Assembly: GCA_947561715.1 (NCBI GenBank)
Contig: OX387203.1
Location: 12,276,001-12,340,000, forward strand
DNA: 64,000 bases
Reading direction: 5' to 3'
Source: Ascidia mentula
Taxonomy: Eukaryota > Chordata > Ascidiacea > Phlebobranchia > Ascidiidae
Part shown: piece after piece, positions 53,886 to 64,000 of the stretch
Layout of the letters: each line of letters starts with the position of its first letter
Numbering within the stretch: the first letter of the stretch is position 1
Program-made: the position numbers and the translations under genes
Notes under the pieces: generated by a model
Seen by the model: only the letters and a program-made list of their open reading frames with translations
Databases searched by the model: none
Told to the model about the DNA's origin: nothing

Positions 53886-54794
53886 GGTCCATTTCAAATG
53901 CATGCGATAACTTGTGACCCAAACACTTAGCTGAGTTCGCAAAATGATGACATTGGCAATGATGCGTTTTCGCTGTTATGACTGAAAGCACAAAGTTGTT
54001 GTAAAAAATGCTGAATGCTTGTCGAAGATACTTTTACGTATCATCCCAAATGATTTTTAAAATTTGATTTGAATCTGTTTCGTTTGTGGCTCAAAACTAG
54101 TAAATCACATGAATCAGAACTTTGGTACAGTAAGTAAGCTTTATTCCGAGTTGAAACGGATTTTGGCCAAAGGTAAACTTGTTTAAAAAAATTGAAATAT
54201 TTTGCAATGTGATTAGTAAATCAAATCTGGATCAAAAAAACCAAAGGCCCCTGGCAGAAATATTTTGCATTGACTCAAACTCCAATGGCTTCAAAAGCCG
54301 AATCGCATTGGTCGTAAAGATTAAGTGTCACACAAAGTACAAGCTTTAATTTGGTATTATTTCATAAAGTATGCCTCTCCTGAGAAATCGGTCGTTTTGT
54401 TACAATTACCAATTTGGGAAGGAAACCAATCAGCGCATATATTGTTGTAAAATGATGGGAATCTAAATGAGAGCAGCGTACATGACTTACCACGTGTAAA
54501 GATTGTTGTGTGGCTTCACTCTACGTTATTACCCAAATATCATGGGTGCTTCTTGGTTTGGTAGATTTGCAATTTTATTTTGTAAAAAAATAAATTCACT
54601 ATACAAGTAAAATATGCAAAGCAGCATGGTTATGATAGAGTAGTGATAAAAACATAAGAAATAATGCAAAAAATTGTAACATTTTTACTGGAAACTTCTT
54701 TGAAATATTTTACATTGTAAACTGATTACCTTACTTGCAAATAAAATGCAGCCAACTTTTACAACAACAAAAAAGAGAGAAAAACAATAAAAGT

Positions 54795-55980
54795 CTATTC
54801 AAACTGCTGGACCAGATCCCCTGATTCTTGATGCAAGTCAAAAAACTTTTGAGCTAAGTGTCGGAATGGAGCTTCAATTCCCACATATTCTTTCTATAAT
54901 AAAGCAATATAATGTTTTCTTTACAAACATCAACGAAAAATCAAACTGAAAATAAAAATCATTGTTGGAAAAACTTACTGCTGAACATTCAAAATAAAGT
55001 AATCCATTATCTTCTGCAAACTTGCTGGCAGCCTGGGAAGAAATTAAACGTCGATTTTCCAAATCTGTTTTATTTCCAATTAAAACACCTGTAACAAATA
55101 TAAACAATGATTCACATCTACACACACTGCACATATACAGAAAATATTATATACCTGGAATTGTCTTGCTAGGTTCAACATATTTTTTTAGTTTCTTTAA
55201 CCACCTCTGGCAGCTTGAGAAAGACTTGGAATTTGTCACATCAAAAACAATTGCAAACATGCTCATTTTTTCCCAGCACGGCTCCGAGAGATCAGAAAAC
55301 ACATCTTTCCCAGAAGAATCGAAAACAAAGAGGTTCTAAAAAGCAGGATTGTAATTGTCTTGTTTTTACTTTTAATTAGTTTTATAAAATGTACTCCTTA
55401 CCACCAAATCATGCCCACTTTCACCAACTTGCAAACTCTTTTGAGATAATTCCACACCCACTGTCTGAAAAATAACACAAATATACACTAATTTATTGCA
55501 ACTTGGAACCTATGCAAAAAATGGCATTAATATTATCACAAACACACACAGCTCTGCCAACAAACACATACTTGTTTCTTGAACAATGTTTATGTATGAA
55601 AACTACTCAAAATGCTTATACGATTTACAAAAAAAGTTTTGTCAAATAAAACAATGTTCTGAAAGTTATATTATATCTCCAAAATTACTTCAGATAATAC
55701 ATGTGGACAATCTTTATAAACAGGAAATAACTAATGATTGGTTTACAAAAATAGCAAAAACAAACACTCTCACATTTCCCATCTCTTTAATTACCGAAAT
55801 ATTTATTGTCATGTTTGGGCAAAAATAAACCAACGAATGAATGAAATGTACCATTGCATAATTCTTCGGAAAAACTGTGCCATCAGCAGTGAATGACTGA
55901 GAAACAGCGCTCTTCCCAACTGTTGGTTCTCCTGAAGTGATACATTTTGTTTGCATCTTAAATTTCAAACTTTCCAACAT
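54795..55980 (-). CDS. IFT27: Intraflagellar transport protein 27 (Rab-like GTPase)
   Basis: Exons 55980-55852, 55464-55402, 55335-55155, 55088-54979, 54893-54795; 582 bases, 193 residues (human about 186), phases consistent. IFT27 is the small GTPase of IFT-B that links the train to BBSome exit from cilia. G1 is GEPTVGKS at residues 17-24, G3 is DSSGKD, where IFT27/RABL4 has DSAGKE and not the DxxGQ of true Rabs, and G4 is GNKTDL near 129-134. The C-terminus has no prenylation Cys, as in the family. ECSAKEYVGIEAPF matches the family's switch after G5. Confidence 0.93.
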
Positions 55981-57508
55981 TGCTTATAACATGCATTAAC
56001 ACACGTTACTTACCAACCACTACACACTTGCCATGTAGGACAACCATTCCTTTTTGTATGAAATATAAATCTTTTTTCTATAAACAAACCTTTTGGTTTC
56101 TACAAACAAGAAATAGCCTACGTAAATTAAATCTACAAGAATTGACAAAATCATTTTCAACAGTTGATAAAATTGAACTATTTTTTTAATAAGGATTTAA
56201 AACCAAATAACATCTTTTCAGCAAAGCACAACAAAAACGAAAAGGTTTCGCTATGTTTGTCTGGGAAATTTCAATCGTGGCAGCATGGCGATGCATATTT
56301 TCCAGTACTATTTCTTCCGTTCATTTAATTATAGCCGCAAGCATCACACAAAGCACGTGTAAAGTAATGATAGTACATTTCATTTGTTAAACTTTGCTTA
56401 TTTTCGCTCCATCGTCAGGTTGCCAGCGTTCGTAACGACAATTTTCGGATTTTAAGCCGTCAATGTTTTTCTTCACAAAAATGTCCTGGTGGCTGCAGCC
56501 TTATGCACAGGATTTTTGTGTCGTGAGCTGATAATATACTTTTTCTTGGGAAAGTAGATAAGTGCAATTTATAAACCTTATATTTAATCGAACGTGATCT
56601 ATAAACATGGGTGATCACTTTTTTTATAATTAGGCATGACTCTTAGTGACAAATAAATTATACTGTATTTTTAAAGATAGTGCTGTGAAACATGATGGGG
56701 GAATCTTTCATAAAGTGCTTGAATACAAGAGCACAACTTCAATCATTGATTTTAAAAGTTTTGAAATCATTACTTCAAATCGATTGCCTTAATTGATCTT
56801 TTCTTGCAAAGGGCGTACACACAAAAAAAATTGTTGTTTGTAAATATTACATGAGTAAACGAAGACTTTATATTTTCATGCATGCAAACGCATTAGGATT
56901 TCTTACTATCTAAAATGCGCAAATTGCTTGCAAAAATTACGTTGCGTAAAAACGATGCACGCAGAGATGTGACTGTTTCAGTGGATATATTCAATATTTC
57001 ATAAAATATTAAACCACAACATACTCCTATAGTAGTATAGTATACTATGATCGTTTTAACGCAACCTAATTTAAAATGTATACTATGATTAAACTATTCT
57101 TTTATCAAATATCGTTTTGGATTTTTTTTGACATTTTATTCATAAAGATTTTATGGATGACTAAACAACCGTCATGAAATAGCAGCCTAAAAAACGCTTT
57201 TAACCAAAATATGTGATAAAATATGTAAAATCTGCCAGTTACATATATTTTTGTATGAAGAAAATTGTGTAAATTATTTTTTAATTAGTAAAATACAGAA
57301 GAACATCATGGTTTCAGTAGAGTATCTTTTTCAATAAATTATATTGGGCATGAAGGTTCTTCTGTTTAAACTTGCGTGAAAATAATTGCGTACTTTTGAT
57401 TTTGGTAAGTGACCCCGCAAGCAAGTTTGCAGTCCAACAAAAGTTATTGGCTCTGTCTGCATATTGTTTGTTTGTGTGATAATTTAAAGGCATTTGTGGA
57501 ACAAAAAC
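55981..57508. other. Divergent promoter region of IFT27 and NDUFS6
   Basis: AT-rich 1.5 kb between two divergent starts. No exon, repeat or RNA gene was recognised. Confidence 0.5.
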
Positions 57509-59272
57509 ATGTTTCAAAGAATATCAGTTAGAGCTCTTGGGAAGTTTGCACGCCAATCTTCCCAGATTGCAGTTCGTGAAAACGTACCAACAAAGTTTGC
57601 TGTTGTGAATGGAAAATTTGTTCGTGTCCCACAGAAAGATGGTGAAGTTGTGAATGAAGAAGTTACTCACACGGGTCAGGTGAGTGTTCTCAAGCCGATA
57701 ATTTGGCATGCTTGTAAGTAATATACTGCTTGTATTGTTGTTGTTATTGATTATAATGTAATTCTGTTTAAAGAAACACTCATATGATTAGAAAGGCTGA
57801 TGTGTGCGGTGTTATTATTCAGAAAAAGTATCCTCCACACACGTTTTCTAAATTTTACAAGCAATCTTACATCAACATAAAATAACAGGAAATCCACACA
57901 AAATCCGGACAATGATCACCAGATTGGAAAGTTATTAATTTGCACAGAGGATTTTTTTTAAAAACACGTTGATTGCACGATTTCACCATCTTTTTTGTGC
58001 CGATAAAATTGCAAAAACATGTCATTCTTTTCAATCAGAAATGATTGTTTGTCAAAAAAATTTCTACGATCAAATTATAATTTTTCCAATCAGTATGTTA
58101 AGTTGGTATTTCTAGTAAGAAGGACTGCACAAGCATTTAACACTTTTTGAGCCAAAACATATTGAAATAAGCATGCTTCTCAGAAATAAAAATAGTGACA
58201 TTTTTGGAAATGTCAACCTTATAAATTGGGACAACTCTTTGAAATAAGGACAATATTGCAGGACAGTATAACTTTAATAGTGCTTATACTTCAGGTTGCA
58301 AATTAAACATTTCTAAAAGAATGAGCACTAGGCCAAATTGTACAAACATTGCCACAATAAGTTGTTATTGTAACCACATAATCTAAAAAAACTATAACAG
58401 GGGTGACTGGCTAAGTATGTTATATAGACTCCTTATTTGATACAATATTAAGGGAAACACTCAGTTGACCTTCAAATCTTGTTTCATTACGTCCTGGAAA
58501 AATTGTAGATAGTATTCTTGGTGTCCTAAACATTTTTTCAAATTACAGAGAAGGCTGAAAATAAATTATTGGATTTGTAAGTTGAAACCTAACTTAGATG
58601 TGATTTTTCATAATTGATGAAAGCTTTTATAGCCAAGTAATGCTCACTATCATTTTATTTACAGTATTTTGAGGAAGGAGATTGGAAAAAAGTCAGATTT
58701 CATGACAGAACGAAATTGGTATGTTGACAAAACGTTTTATGCTATGAATTTAAAATATAAATTTAAAAATATTTCTTGACAAACATATTCTCTTTAAGTA
58801 GTTGTTGGGTTTGTGGAACTGTAGACTTAAATGCATAAAATATTTTTGATTTCTGAATGTTCATTTTATTATCAGCATGATGCTGACAGCATCCCATTGA
58901 TTTTTTGATTGAATTTTAATAGATATATTGTTTTTTAAGGTAAACCAAAATTGGGCCGTAAATCTGATTGACGAGTTACCTCCTGTTGAAGTTGATGGTA
59001 GAGTTGCTGTGTGTGATGGTCGTGATGGATCAGATGCACCTTCAGCTCTTGGTCATCCAAGGGTTTATATTAATTTGGTAAGCCTAATTTATGTGTGTAA
59101 TTTCACTCTATATTTTTTGTCAAATCAGTCGTGACAAAATAAGTTCCATTTGTAAGGTCTATGTTCAAAATGGAGAAATAGTATCCCATTGTATTTATTT
59201 TGACAGGACAAAGGAAACGCGGAAAGTTGCTTGTATTGTGGCAAACGGTTTATACAAAAGCCTCACCATTGA
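57509..59272 (+). CDS. NDUFS6: NADH dehydrogenase iron-sulfur protein 6, mitochondrial
   Basis: Exons 57509-57679, 58665-58718, 58940-59077, 59207-59272; 429 bases, 142 residues (human about 124), phase 0 junctions. NDUFS6 is a zinc-binding accessory subunit of complex I in the inner mitochondrial membrane. The N-terminus [19 protein letters not shown] is Arg-rich without acids, as for a matrix presequence. [19 protein letters not shown] and [14 protein letters not shown] are family blocks; H114, C129 and C132 are the expected zinc ligands with a further Cys upstream. A distinct ATG choice is clear: the upstream in-frame codons lack a better start. Confidence 0.94.
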
Positions 59273-59316
59273 CGTGTAATTTTTGAAAACGTGTCTTTTT
59301 TCATTTTTGTCTTGGA

Positions 59317-59322
59317 AATAAA
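59317..59322 (+). promoter_or_regulatory. Poly(A) signal of NDUFS6
   Basis: Canonical AATAAA 45 bases after the NDUFS6 stop codon. Confidence 0.65.
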
Positions 59323-59961
59323 TTTATTAAAGCTTGAAATTGGTTGCCTGCCAGGTTATGTTATGTTAAGTATATCATGGCACTTTTATCATAGCAAGTA
59401 ATTAAATCGTCAAAGCAATAAAAATAAAAAGATAGGGATAAAAATATAATGTAGGCATTGGAAACAATAGTTTGCCATATAAGCACGTATTGCCGAAAGA
59501 ACGAGCTTACAGCGATGGCTCTACTCATATTCTTCGAAGAGGCACTTAGTGACTCCACAAATAAAATTATTTAGGTAAGCTCAACCACTATTTTTCGAAT
59601 TTGCGTAACCATCACTGCGCTTCTTACGTCCCTTTGGTCTTCAGTAACAGTTGCAATCGTAGTTTTGTGTTGTTTCCCACTTGGCATAACCAATAAGTAC
59701 CCGAATCCACATAAACATGTGCATTTATTCTTCAAAAAAAATATTTTATTTACTTTGGATGAGATATAAGAGAACCCTGTGGCCATCAAAAAAATTATTT
59801 CGAATTTCTTGCGCAATATTTTCTATCGAGGACTTCAAATTGGAAATTGCATTATTGTTCAATTTGCCACATCATGTTCTAAAGACGCACAGCGGTTCCT
59901 GTGTTCTGTGTATCATACAAAGCACTTTTGGTTTCGGCGTAAAAGAAAATGCCATGAATCA

Positions 59962-60358
59962 AAATTCTTGCACGAGTAAAGCTTTGCTGGATTGCTGTCC
60001 TGATGTCATTCTTCTGACCCGTGTCATGCACAAAGCACATTTTCTAAACACTTCAATCATAGGAAACCACAAAGTCTGCAGTGGGATGTTTTGCTGATCG
60101 AGTTTCATAAAGGCAGCCAACGTCTCTAAAGCAGGGTCAATTGGTTCCATGGGTCTCTTGGCCACCTGTTCGTCTTGTGTGGCCAATGATTTTCTCTGTA
60201 CTAACTCCTCGCCACTAATGTAGGCTTAAAATGTTACGGCCTGCTGCAAGTCGGGGTTGGATTTCATTTGTTTTACTCCAGGCACAAATTCTCTGATCAC
60301 GCAAATTTGCTTCTTCGACCAAACGCTTCAGTATCAGTTGTGGGGCAGCAGGTGAACG
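59962..60358 (-). pseudogene. Possible broken coding segment, identity unknown
   Basis: Two minus-strand frames meet near 60225. The upstream one (about 60358-60217) includes LILKRLVEEANLRDQRICAW; the downstream one (about 60220-59962) includes LATQDEQVAKRPMEPIDPAL and LQTLWFPMIEVFRKCALCM. A one-base shift plus a TAG separates them. The composition is protein-like, but I recognise no family, and there are no clear splice borders. It abuts the 5' end of the carboxypeptidase on the other strand. It could be a decayed gene, a retrocopy or chance. Confidence 0.25.
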
Positions 60359-60377
60359 TACATCAACAATAATTCTC

Positions 60378-63300
60378 ATGAAAATGTTTAAGAAAAACAT
60401 CTTTTCTTTTTTGTTGTTGGTACTGTCGTTCGCAATTGTAAATTGTGAAGGCAAGCAGAAGTCGTACAAGGGGTAAGTTGGTTAACGCAGTGGACAAAAC
60501 AAATGAAAAATGAATTAATTGTTTGAATTATTGCGCGATTGGTGGAATGCAGAAAACAAAGTCTTGGCTTTGGGTGCTCTGTAGAAACTTACCTATGTTT
60601 GTAGGTATGAAGTGTTAAAATTTCGAACTCGGTCGGACATCAATGCGACAGAATTGGATTTGTTACTAAACAATCAACGAGTGGGTGAATTTGTATATGT
60701 AGCAGACATACAACAAAATAAACAATGCTGAGTGATGTTGTATCGATAACATTTAAAATATCTCGCTGAATTGAAATACTTAGTTGTTAACGTCAGAAAG
60801 TGACTATACAGGAATCAGCCTTTGCAAGTCGGTGACCGACGGATCTGTCTTTACAAATCAATATTATATTCCAAGAATCTTTACTGGCGCTGATCGTCTT
60901 TACTCCTTTTGGAGTTCCAGGAATACTTGATTGTTATTCGTCTTTTACGATCTATTTATAACCACTTTGCAGGTGGATGTGTGGAAATACCCTTCAATTT
61001 TCAACCCTCACTACGATGTAATGGTTGACAACGTACACAAGGAATTTTTTAAGCAGTCGCTAAAGAACCTTGGTATTTTTTATCGAGTGTGGATTTCTGA
61101 TGTCCAAAGTCTAATTAAAAGCAGCGACTCGGCGAAGAAAAGCGTGCGTGGAAAACGATCTTCCCGAATTATGAGGTTGGATAAATACAACGAATATCAC
61201 AAGGTACACGACGTGTTGAGAAATAAAAATGTAATTGGAAATTAAATTACATTTTTCGACTTTCTGACGTTTGCTTGCATTCAACACACTGCAATTTGCG
61301 CCTCAGTGGGCACTAATGTTTCATTAATTTGTTTCCAATTTTGATAAATAGGAACCAATGTTGTTTTTCGCGTATTTTTAGATTTTACGATGGATGGTTG
61401 CTTTTACCAGAACAAACAACGATATTGCTTCCTTAACACAAGTTGGAGTAACTTCACGAGGAAGAAAAATTTGGGCTATGAAGGTATATGGATGTTTAAG
61501 TTGTATTTGTGTGTGTAAAACAGCTAAAACTGTACATTAAATATGAGGGTGTAATTGCTAATTAAACCTGTGTATGGTATTAGTTAAATATATGCAGCAA
61601 ACGCGAAAACTGATTTCATGCCATGGACAGACATGCGATGAGGTCACCACAAACGGTAGACAAGTTCAAACATTTTAGAACCCCATTTTTACGGCTATCG
61701 ATATTCTCTTTTCTACTTCTCGAGTTGTGTGGACTGTTGTCTGCACCCCCATTTATTCAATCTCTTGTTGTACATTAGTTTGTGGATAGCGAGCAAGCCT
61801 AGTTGTATGTTGATGATTATTAATTTGGTTCTAAGATTAAATTGTACAAATTTATCATGTTTTTGAGGGACTTTTTATTTAGCGTTCTATTTTGGGGACT
61901 TGGGCGCCCGTATAAAATACGTAAAAACCTATTTTTCACATCCAATAAATTTCCTGAATAAGTGTTAGCAACACCTGACATACAGTAGTTTGTTTGACTT
62001 CGGTAAAAATAACTGTGACGAACAAAACTTATTTTAGATTGGGATTCAATCAAACGCAAACAAAACAGTTTTCTGGCAAGATGCACTCATCCACGCCCGT
62101 GAGTGGGTGACTGGGGCCACATTGTTGTGGGTTGCAAACCAAATGGTTCGCCAATACAGGAGAGGCGACCCAGAAGTGACCTCTTTTCTTCAGGAGATGG
62201 ACTGGATGTTTTTGCCCGTGTGGAATGTGGACGGATATATTTATTCTTGCACAAAGGTATTTTTATTTTGAGACATAACTTAACACCATGAGCTCAAATT
62301 AAAATTTAAAGTTTTATAATACAAAGCTTTAGGACCCATTTTCAAATTACTAGATATAAAAAAAAAATAGAGGTAGGATATTACTTCACGTCAAAAGAAC
62401 TATATTTCAGGAGAGAATGTGGAGGAAATCAAGAAGTCGGGGTTTGGGAAAATGCAAAGGCGTTGATCTTAACCGCAACTTTGATACGCCCAATTTATCA
62501 GGTCTTTAACGTCTCATATCTAAAAAAAATCATTTTTACAAGCGCACGTAAGTAATATGTGGATGTGGCAATAATATTTAACCGATATTAGAGTTTTTTG
62601 CGTTCCACAATTCGTTTCAGAGGTTCTAAATTCCCACGTAAACGACGTTTGTTTTTATATTTCCTTGCAGAAGGATCAACAAGCAACTTTGTGTGTTCCG
62701 GAGTATACAGGGGAAGTGGTGCTTTCTCCGAGTCAGAATCAAGCACAGTTTCAGCATTTCTCCATTCTATTCCGATCGCAGCTTTTATATCTCTCCATTC
62801 CTACGCACAATATTGGTTGTATCCATACGGATTCCAATCGACCCCAAGCTTGGATCATACTGAACTGGTAAAAATTTAGTTGCGTTATTTGTGTATCTTT
62901 GACTTCACCGCTGTGCATTTGGGTTTATGTTGGTGCATGGAAAAGGTGTTTTTCCTTAAATATCTAACTCTAGTGCCCAAAATACTTAAAAAGACAAAAT
63001 ATTTTATAGGTTTTAGGCGAATAAGGTTTTTGGTGAAAAATCGTCCTACCAAGTTGAAAACGACTTAAAATTTAGTCACATTTCCTCCATTTGGTAAAAC
63101 CTAACACCTAAAAATCTTCAACGTATTTTTTTGGGGCCATTTTGCCCTGTCTACACCAATGGCTGCACATCATGTTCAGTAGAATGGAATAAAAATATAG
63201 TTTAGAATAAACAATGTAACAGCAAAAAATTTGTTTTATTTTTTATATTTTTTATTTTACTGATTTAATTTTTTGCGGAAGAGATATTTATGCATAGTTT

Positions 63301-63604
63301 TAATACTGGTGAACTGATGACGAAGCGTTGTTCGAAAACGTCTGCTTTATGTCTTGCATATTAGCTTTGGCTTTCTTGTTCAAATTACAGTAATTAAGTT
63401 TTTGCACCCAATTTTAATGATGGTTGGTATATTTTGTAACGCTCAGTGTTTATGTCGCCTATTTCGCGCTGTGTCACGGTTTTCATTATTTCAACGTAAC
63501 ATTATTGTTAAATGTGCAGGAAAGAGTGGCCAGGAAAGCAGTGAAGGCGATTTATCAAGTTAACGACATCAGATACAAACAAGGAACGGTGGAGGAATTA
63601 GCTT
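60378..63604 (+). CDS. Secreted M14 metallocarboxypeptidase (CPA/CPB type), partial
   Basis: Exons 60378-60472, 60605-60680, 60973-61203, 61382-61483, 62038-62256, 62411-62501, 62671-62867, 63520-63604; the gene runs past the window. Residues 1-25 form a signal peptide (MKMFKKNIFSFLLLVLSFAI then VNC), followed by a propeptide with a basic activation site (KKSVRGKRSSR) and the catalytic domain. Zinc ligands H187 and E190 are in IHAREW; the third ligand is the His of SLHSYAQ; GVDLNRNFD holds the substrate-carboxylate Asn-Arg pair. These are hallmarks of digestive/regulatory carboxypeptidases that remove C-terminal residues. The catalytic Glu and the specificity-pocket residue lie beyond 64000, so A or B type cannot be decided. 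The donor at 62501 (CAG|GTCTTT) is weak but in phase. Confidence 0.9.
60840..60868 (+). repeat. Short dispersed repeat, copy 1
   Basis: GACGGATCTGTCTTTACAAA followed by TCAATATTATATTCC closely matches 63806-63840 in a later intron of the same gene (GCGGATCTGTCTTTGCGAAT then CAATTATATTAC). Same orientation; function unknown. Confidence 0.5.
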
Positions 63605-64000
63605 GTAAGTTCAAATTTAAAATGAGTTGTTTTTCAATTTATGAAAATATAACACATACGTATAGGCTGTACCACTCGCATGAGCATTATTTGTTGTCTG
63701 TGGCATATAATGTGCGGCGTGCAGTATATAGAAATCATATTCCCTAACATATCCCTATCATTAAAGAAAATGTCAAAATTATTGCTGAAATCAGTCTATG
63801 CAGGATCTGCGGATCTGTCTTTGCGAATCAATTATATTACTGAGAGTATATAAGACTTCATCATATATATATATAAACTATATTAATATAATATATATCT
63901 CAGGAATGTAACATATCCCTATCAATGTGTTTTTTATTATTAATACCTGATGAAGTCTCGCCGCATGGCAGACGAAACGTCGCAAAAATACAGTACGTTT
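63605..64000. other. Carboxypeptidase intron with repeat ends
   Basis: Intron sequence after exon 8. It carries an exact 16-base direct repeat (63745-63760 and 63909-63924), the second copy of the short repeat above, an AT-dinucleotide tract near 63864-63897 and a hammerhead-like motif at 63947-63981. Confidence 0.6.

Larger units (their letters stand above)
53499..54794. other. Convergent intergenic region
   Basis: Between the 3' ends of CIMIP2B and IFT27. It contains AATAAA at 53563 and a SINE remnant at 53815-53885. Nothing else was recognised. Confidence 0.5.
59273..60377. other. Intergenic region with an unexplained minus-strand coding-like stretch
   Basis: AATAAA at 59317 ends NDUFS6. 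From about 59962 to 60358 the minus strand shows two adjoining frames of protein-like composition, listed separately. No other feature was seen. Confidence 0.45.

Overview
The window looks like a compact, AT-rich, intron-dense chordate genome. A tunicate of the Ciona type is the best guess. The reasons are a true connexin gene (a chordate family), short introns with clean GT-AG borders, closely packed single-copy genes and tRNA-derived repeats. This is an inference from content; no species marker was read.

Layout, left to right. 0.6-5.2 kb (-): COG6, a Golgi tethering subunit, traced through 14 exons. 5.3-7.7 kb (-): a one-exon 800-residue C2H2/MULE-transposase-like gene, head-to-tail with COG6 only 166 bp apart. 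9.0-18.7 kb (+): POLR3B, the second largest subunit of RNA polymerase III, 24 exons; one intron carries a repeat that contains a tRNA. 20.8-28.9 kb (-): a PKG-like kinase with two cyclic-nucleotide domains, 15 exons. 28.9-33.8 kb: gene-poor, with a second copy of the tRNA-linked repeat. 33.8-34.9 kb (-): a TPR protein of unknown function directly behind SPDL1/Spindly (35.1-41.0 kb, -), a dynein adaptor of kinetochores. 41.3-41.5 kb (+): tRNA-Leu(CAG) and tRNA-Lys(CTT) six bases apart. 41.8-45.6 kb (+): a connexin with an enlarged second extracellular loop. 46-52 kb: gene-poor, with a GIY-YIG retroelement relic, an unreported-looking 61-residue signal/TM micropeptide gene (-) and a local duplication. 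52.3-53.5 kb (+): CIMIP2B/FAM166B (ciliary microtubule inner protein), convergent with IFT27 (54.8-56.0 kb, -), an intraflagellar transport GTPase. 57.5-59.3 kb (+): NDUFS6 of complex I. 60.4 kb to past the window end (+): a secreted M14 metallocarboxypeptidase, cut off by the window edge.

The genes are mainly unrelated housekeeping and cell-biology genes, apart from the adjacent ciliary pair CIMIP2B and IFT27. The most unusual material is in the small mobile and RNA-like elements: a tRNA-bearing repeat present as circularly permuted copies, hammerhead-like cores in two repeats, a two-tRNA unit without an internal terminator, and the micropeptide gene. Exon borders were placed by hand from splice consensus, phase agreement and family resemblance; no alignment was run.
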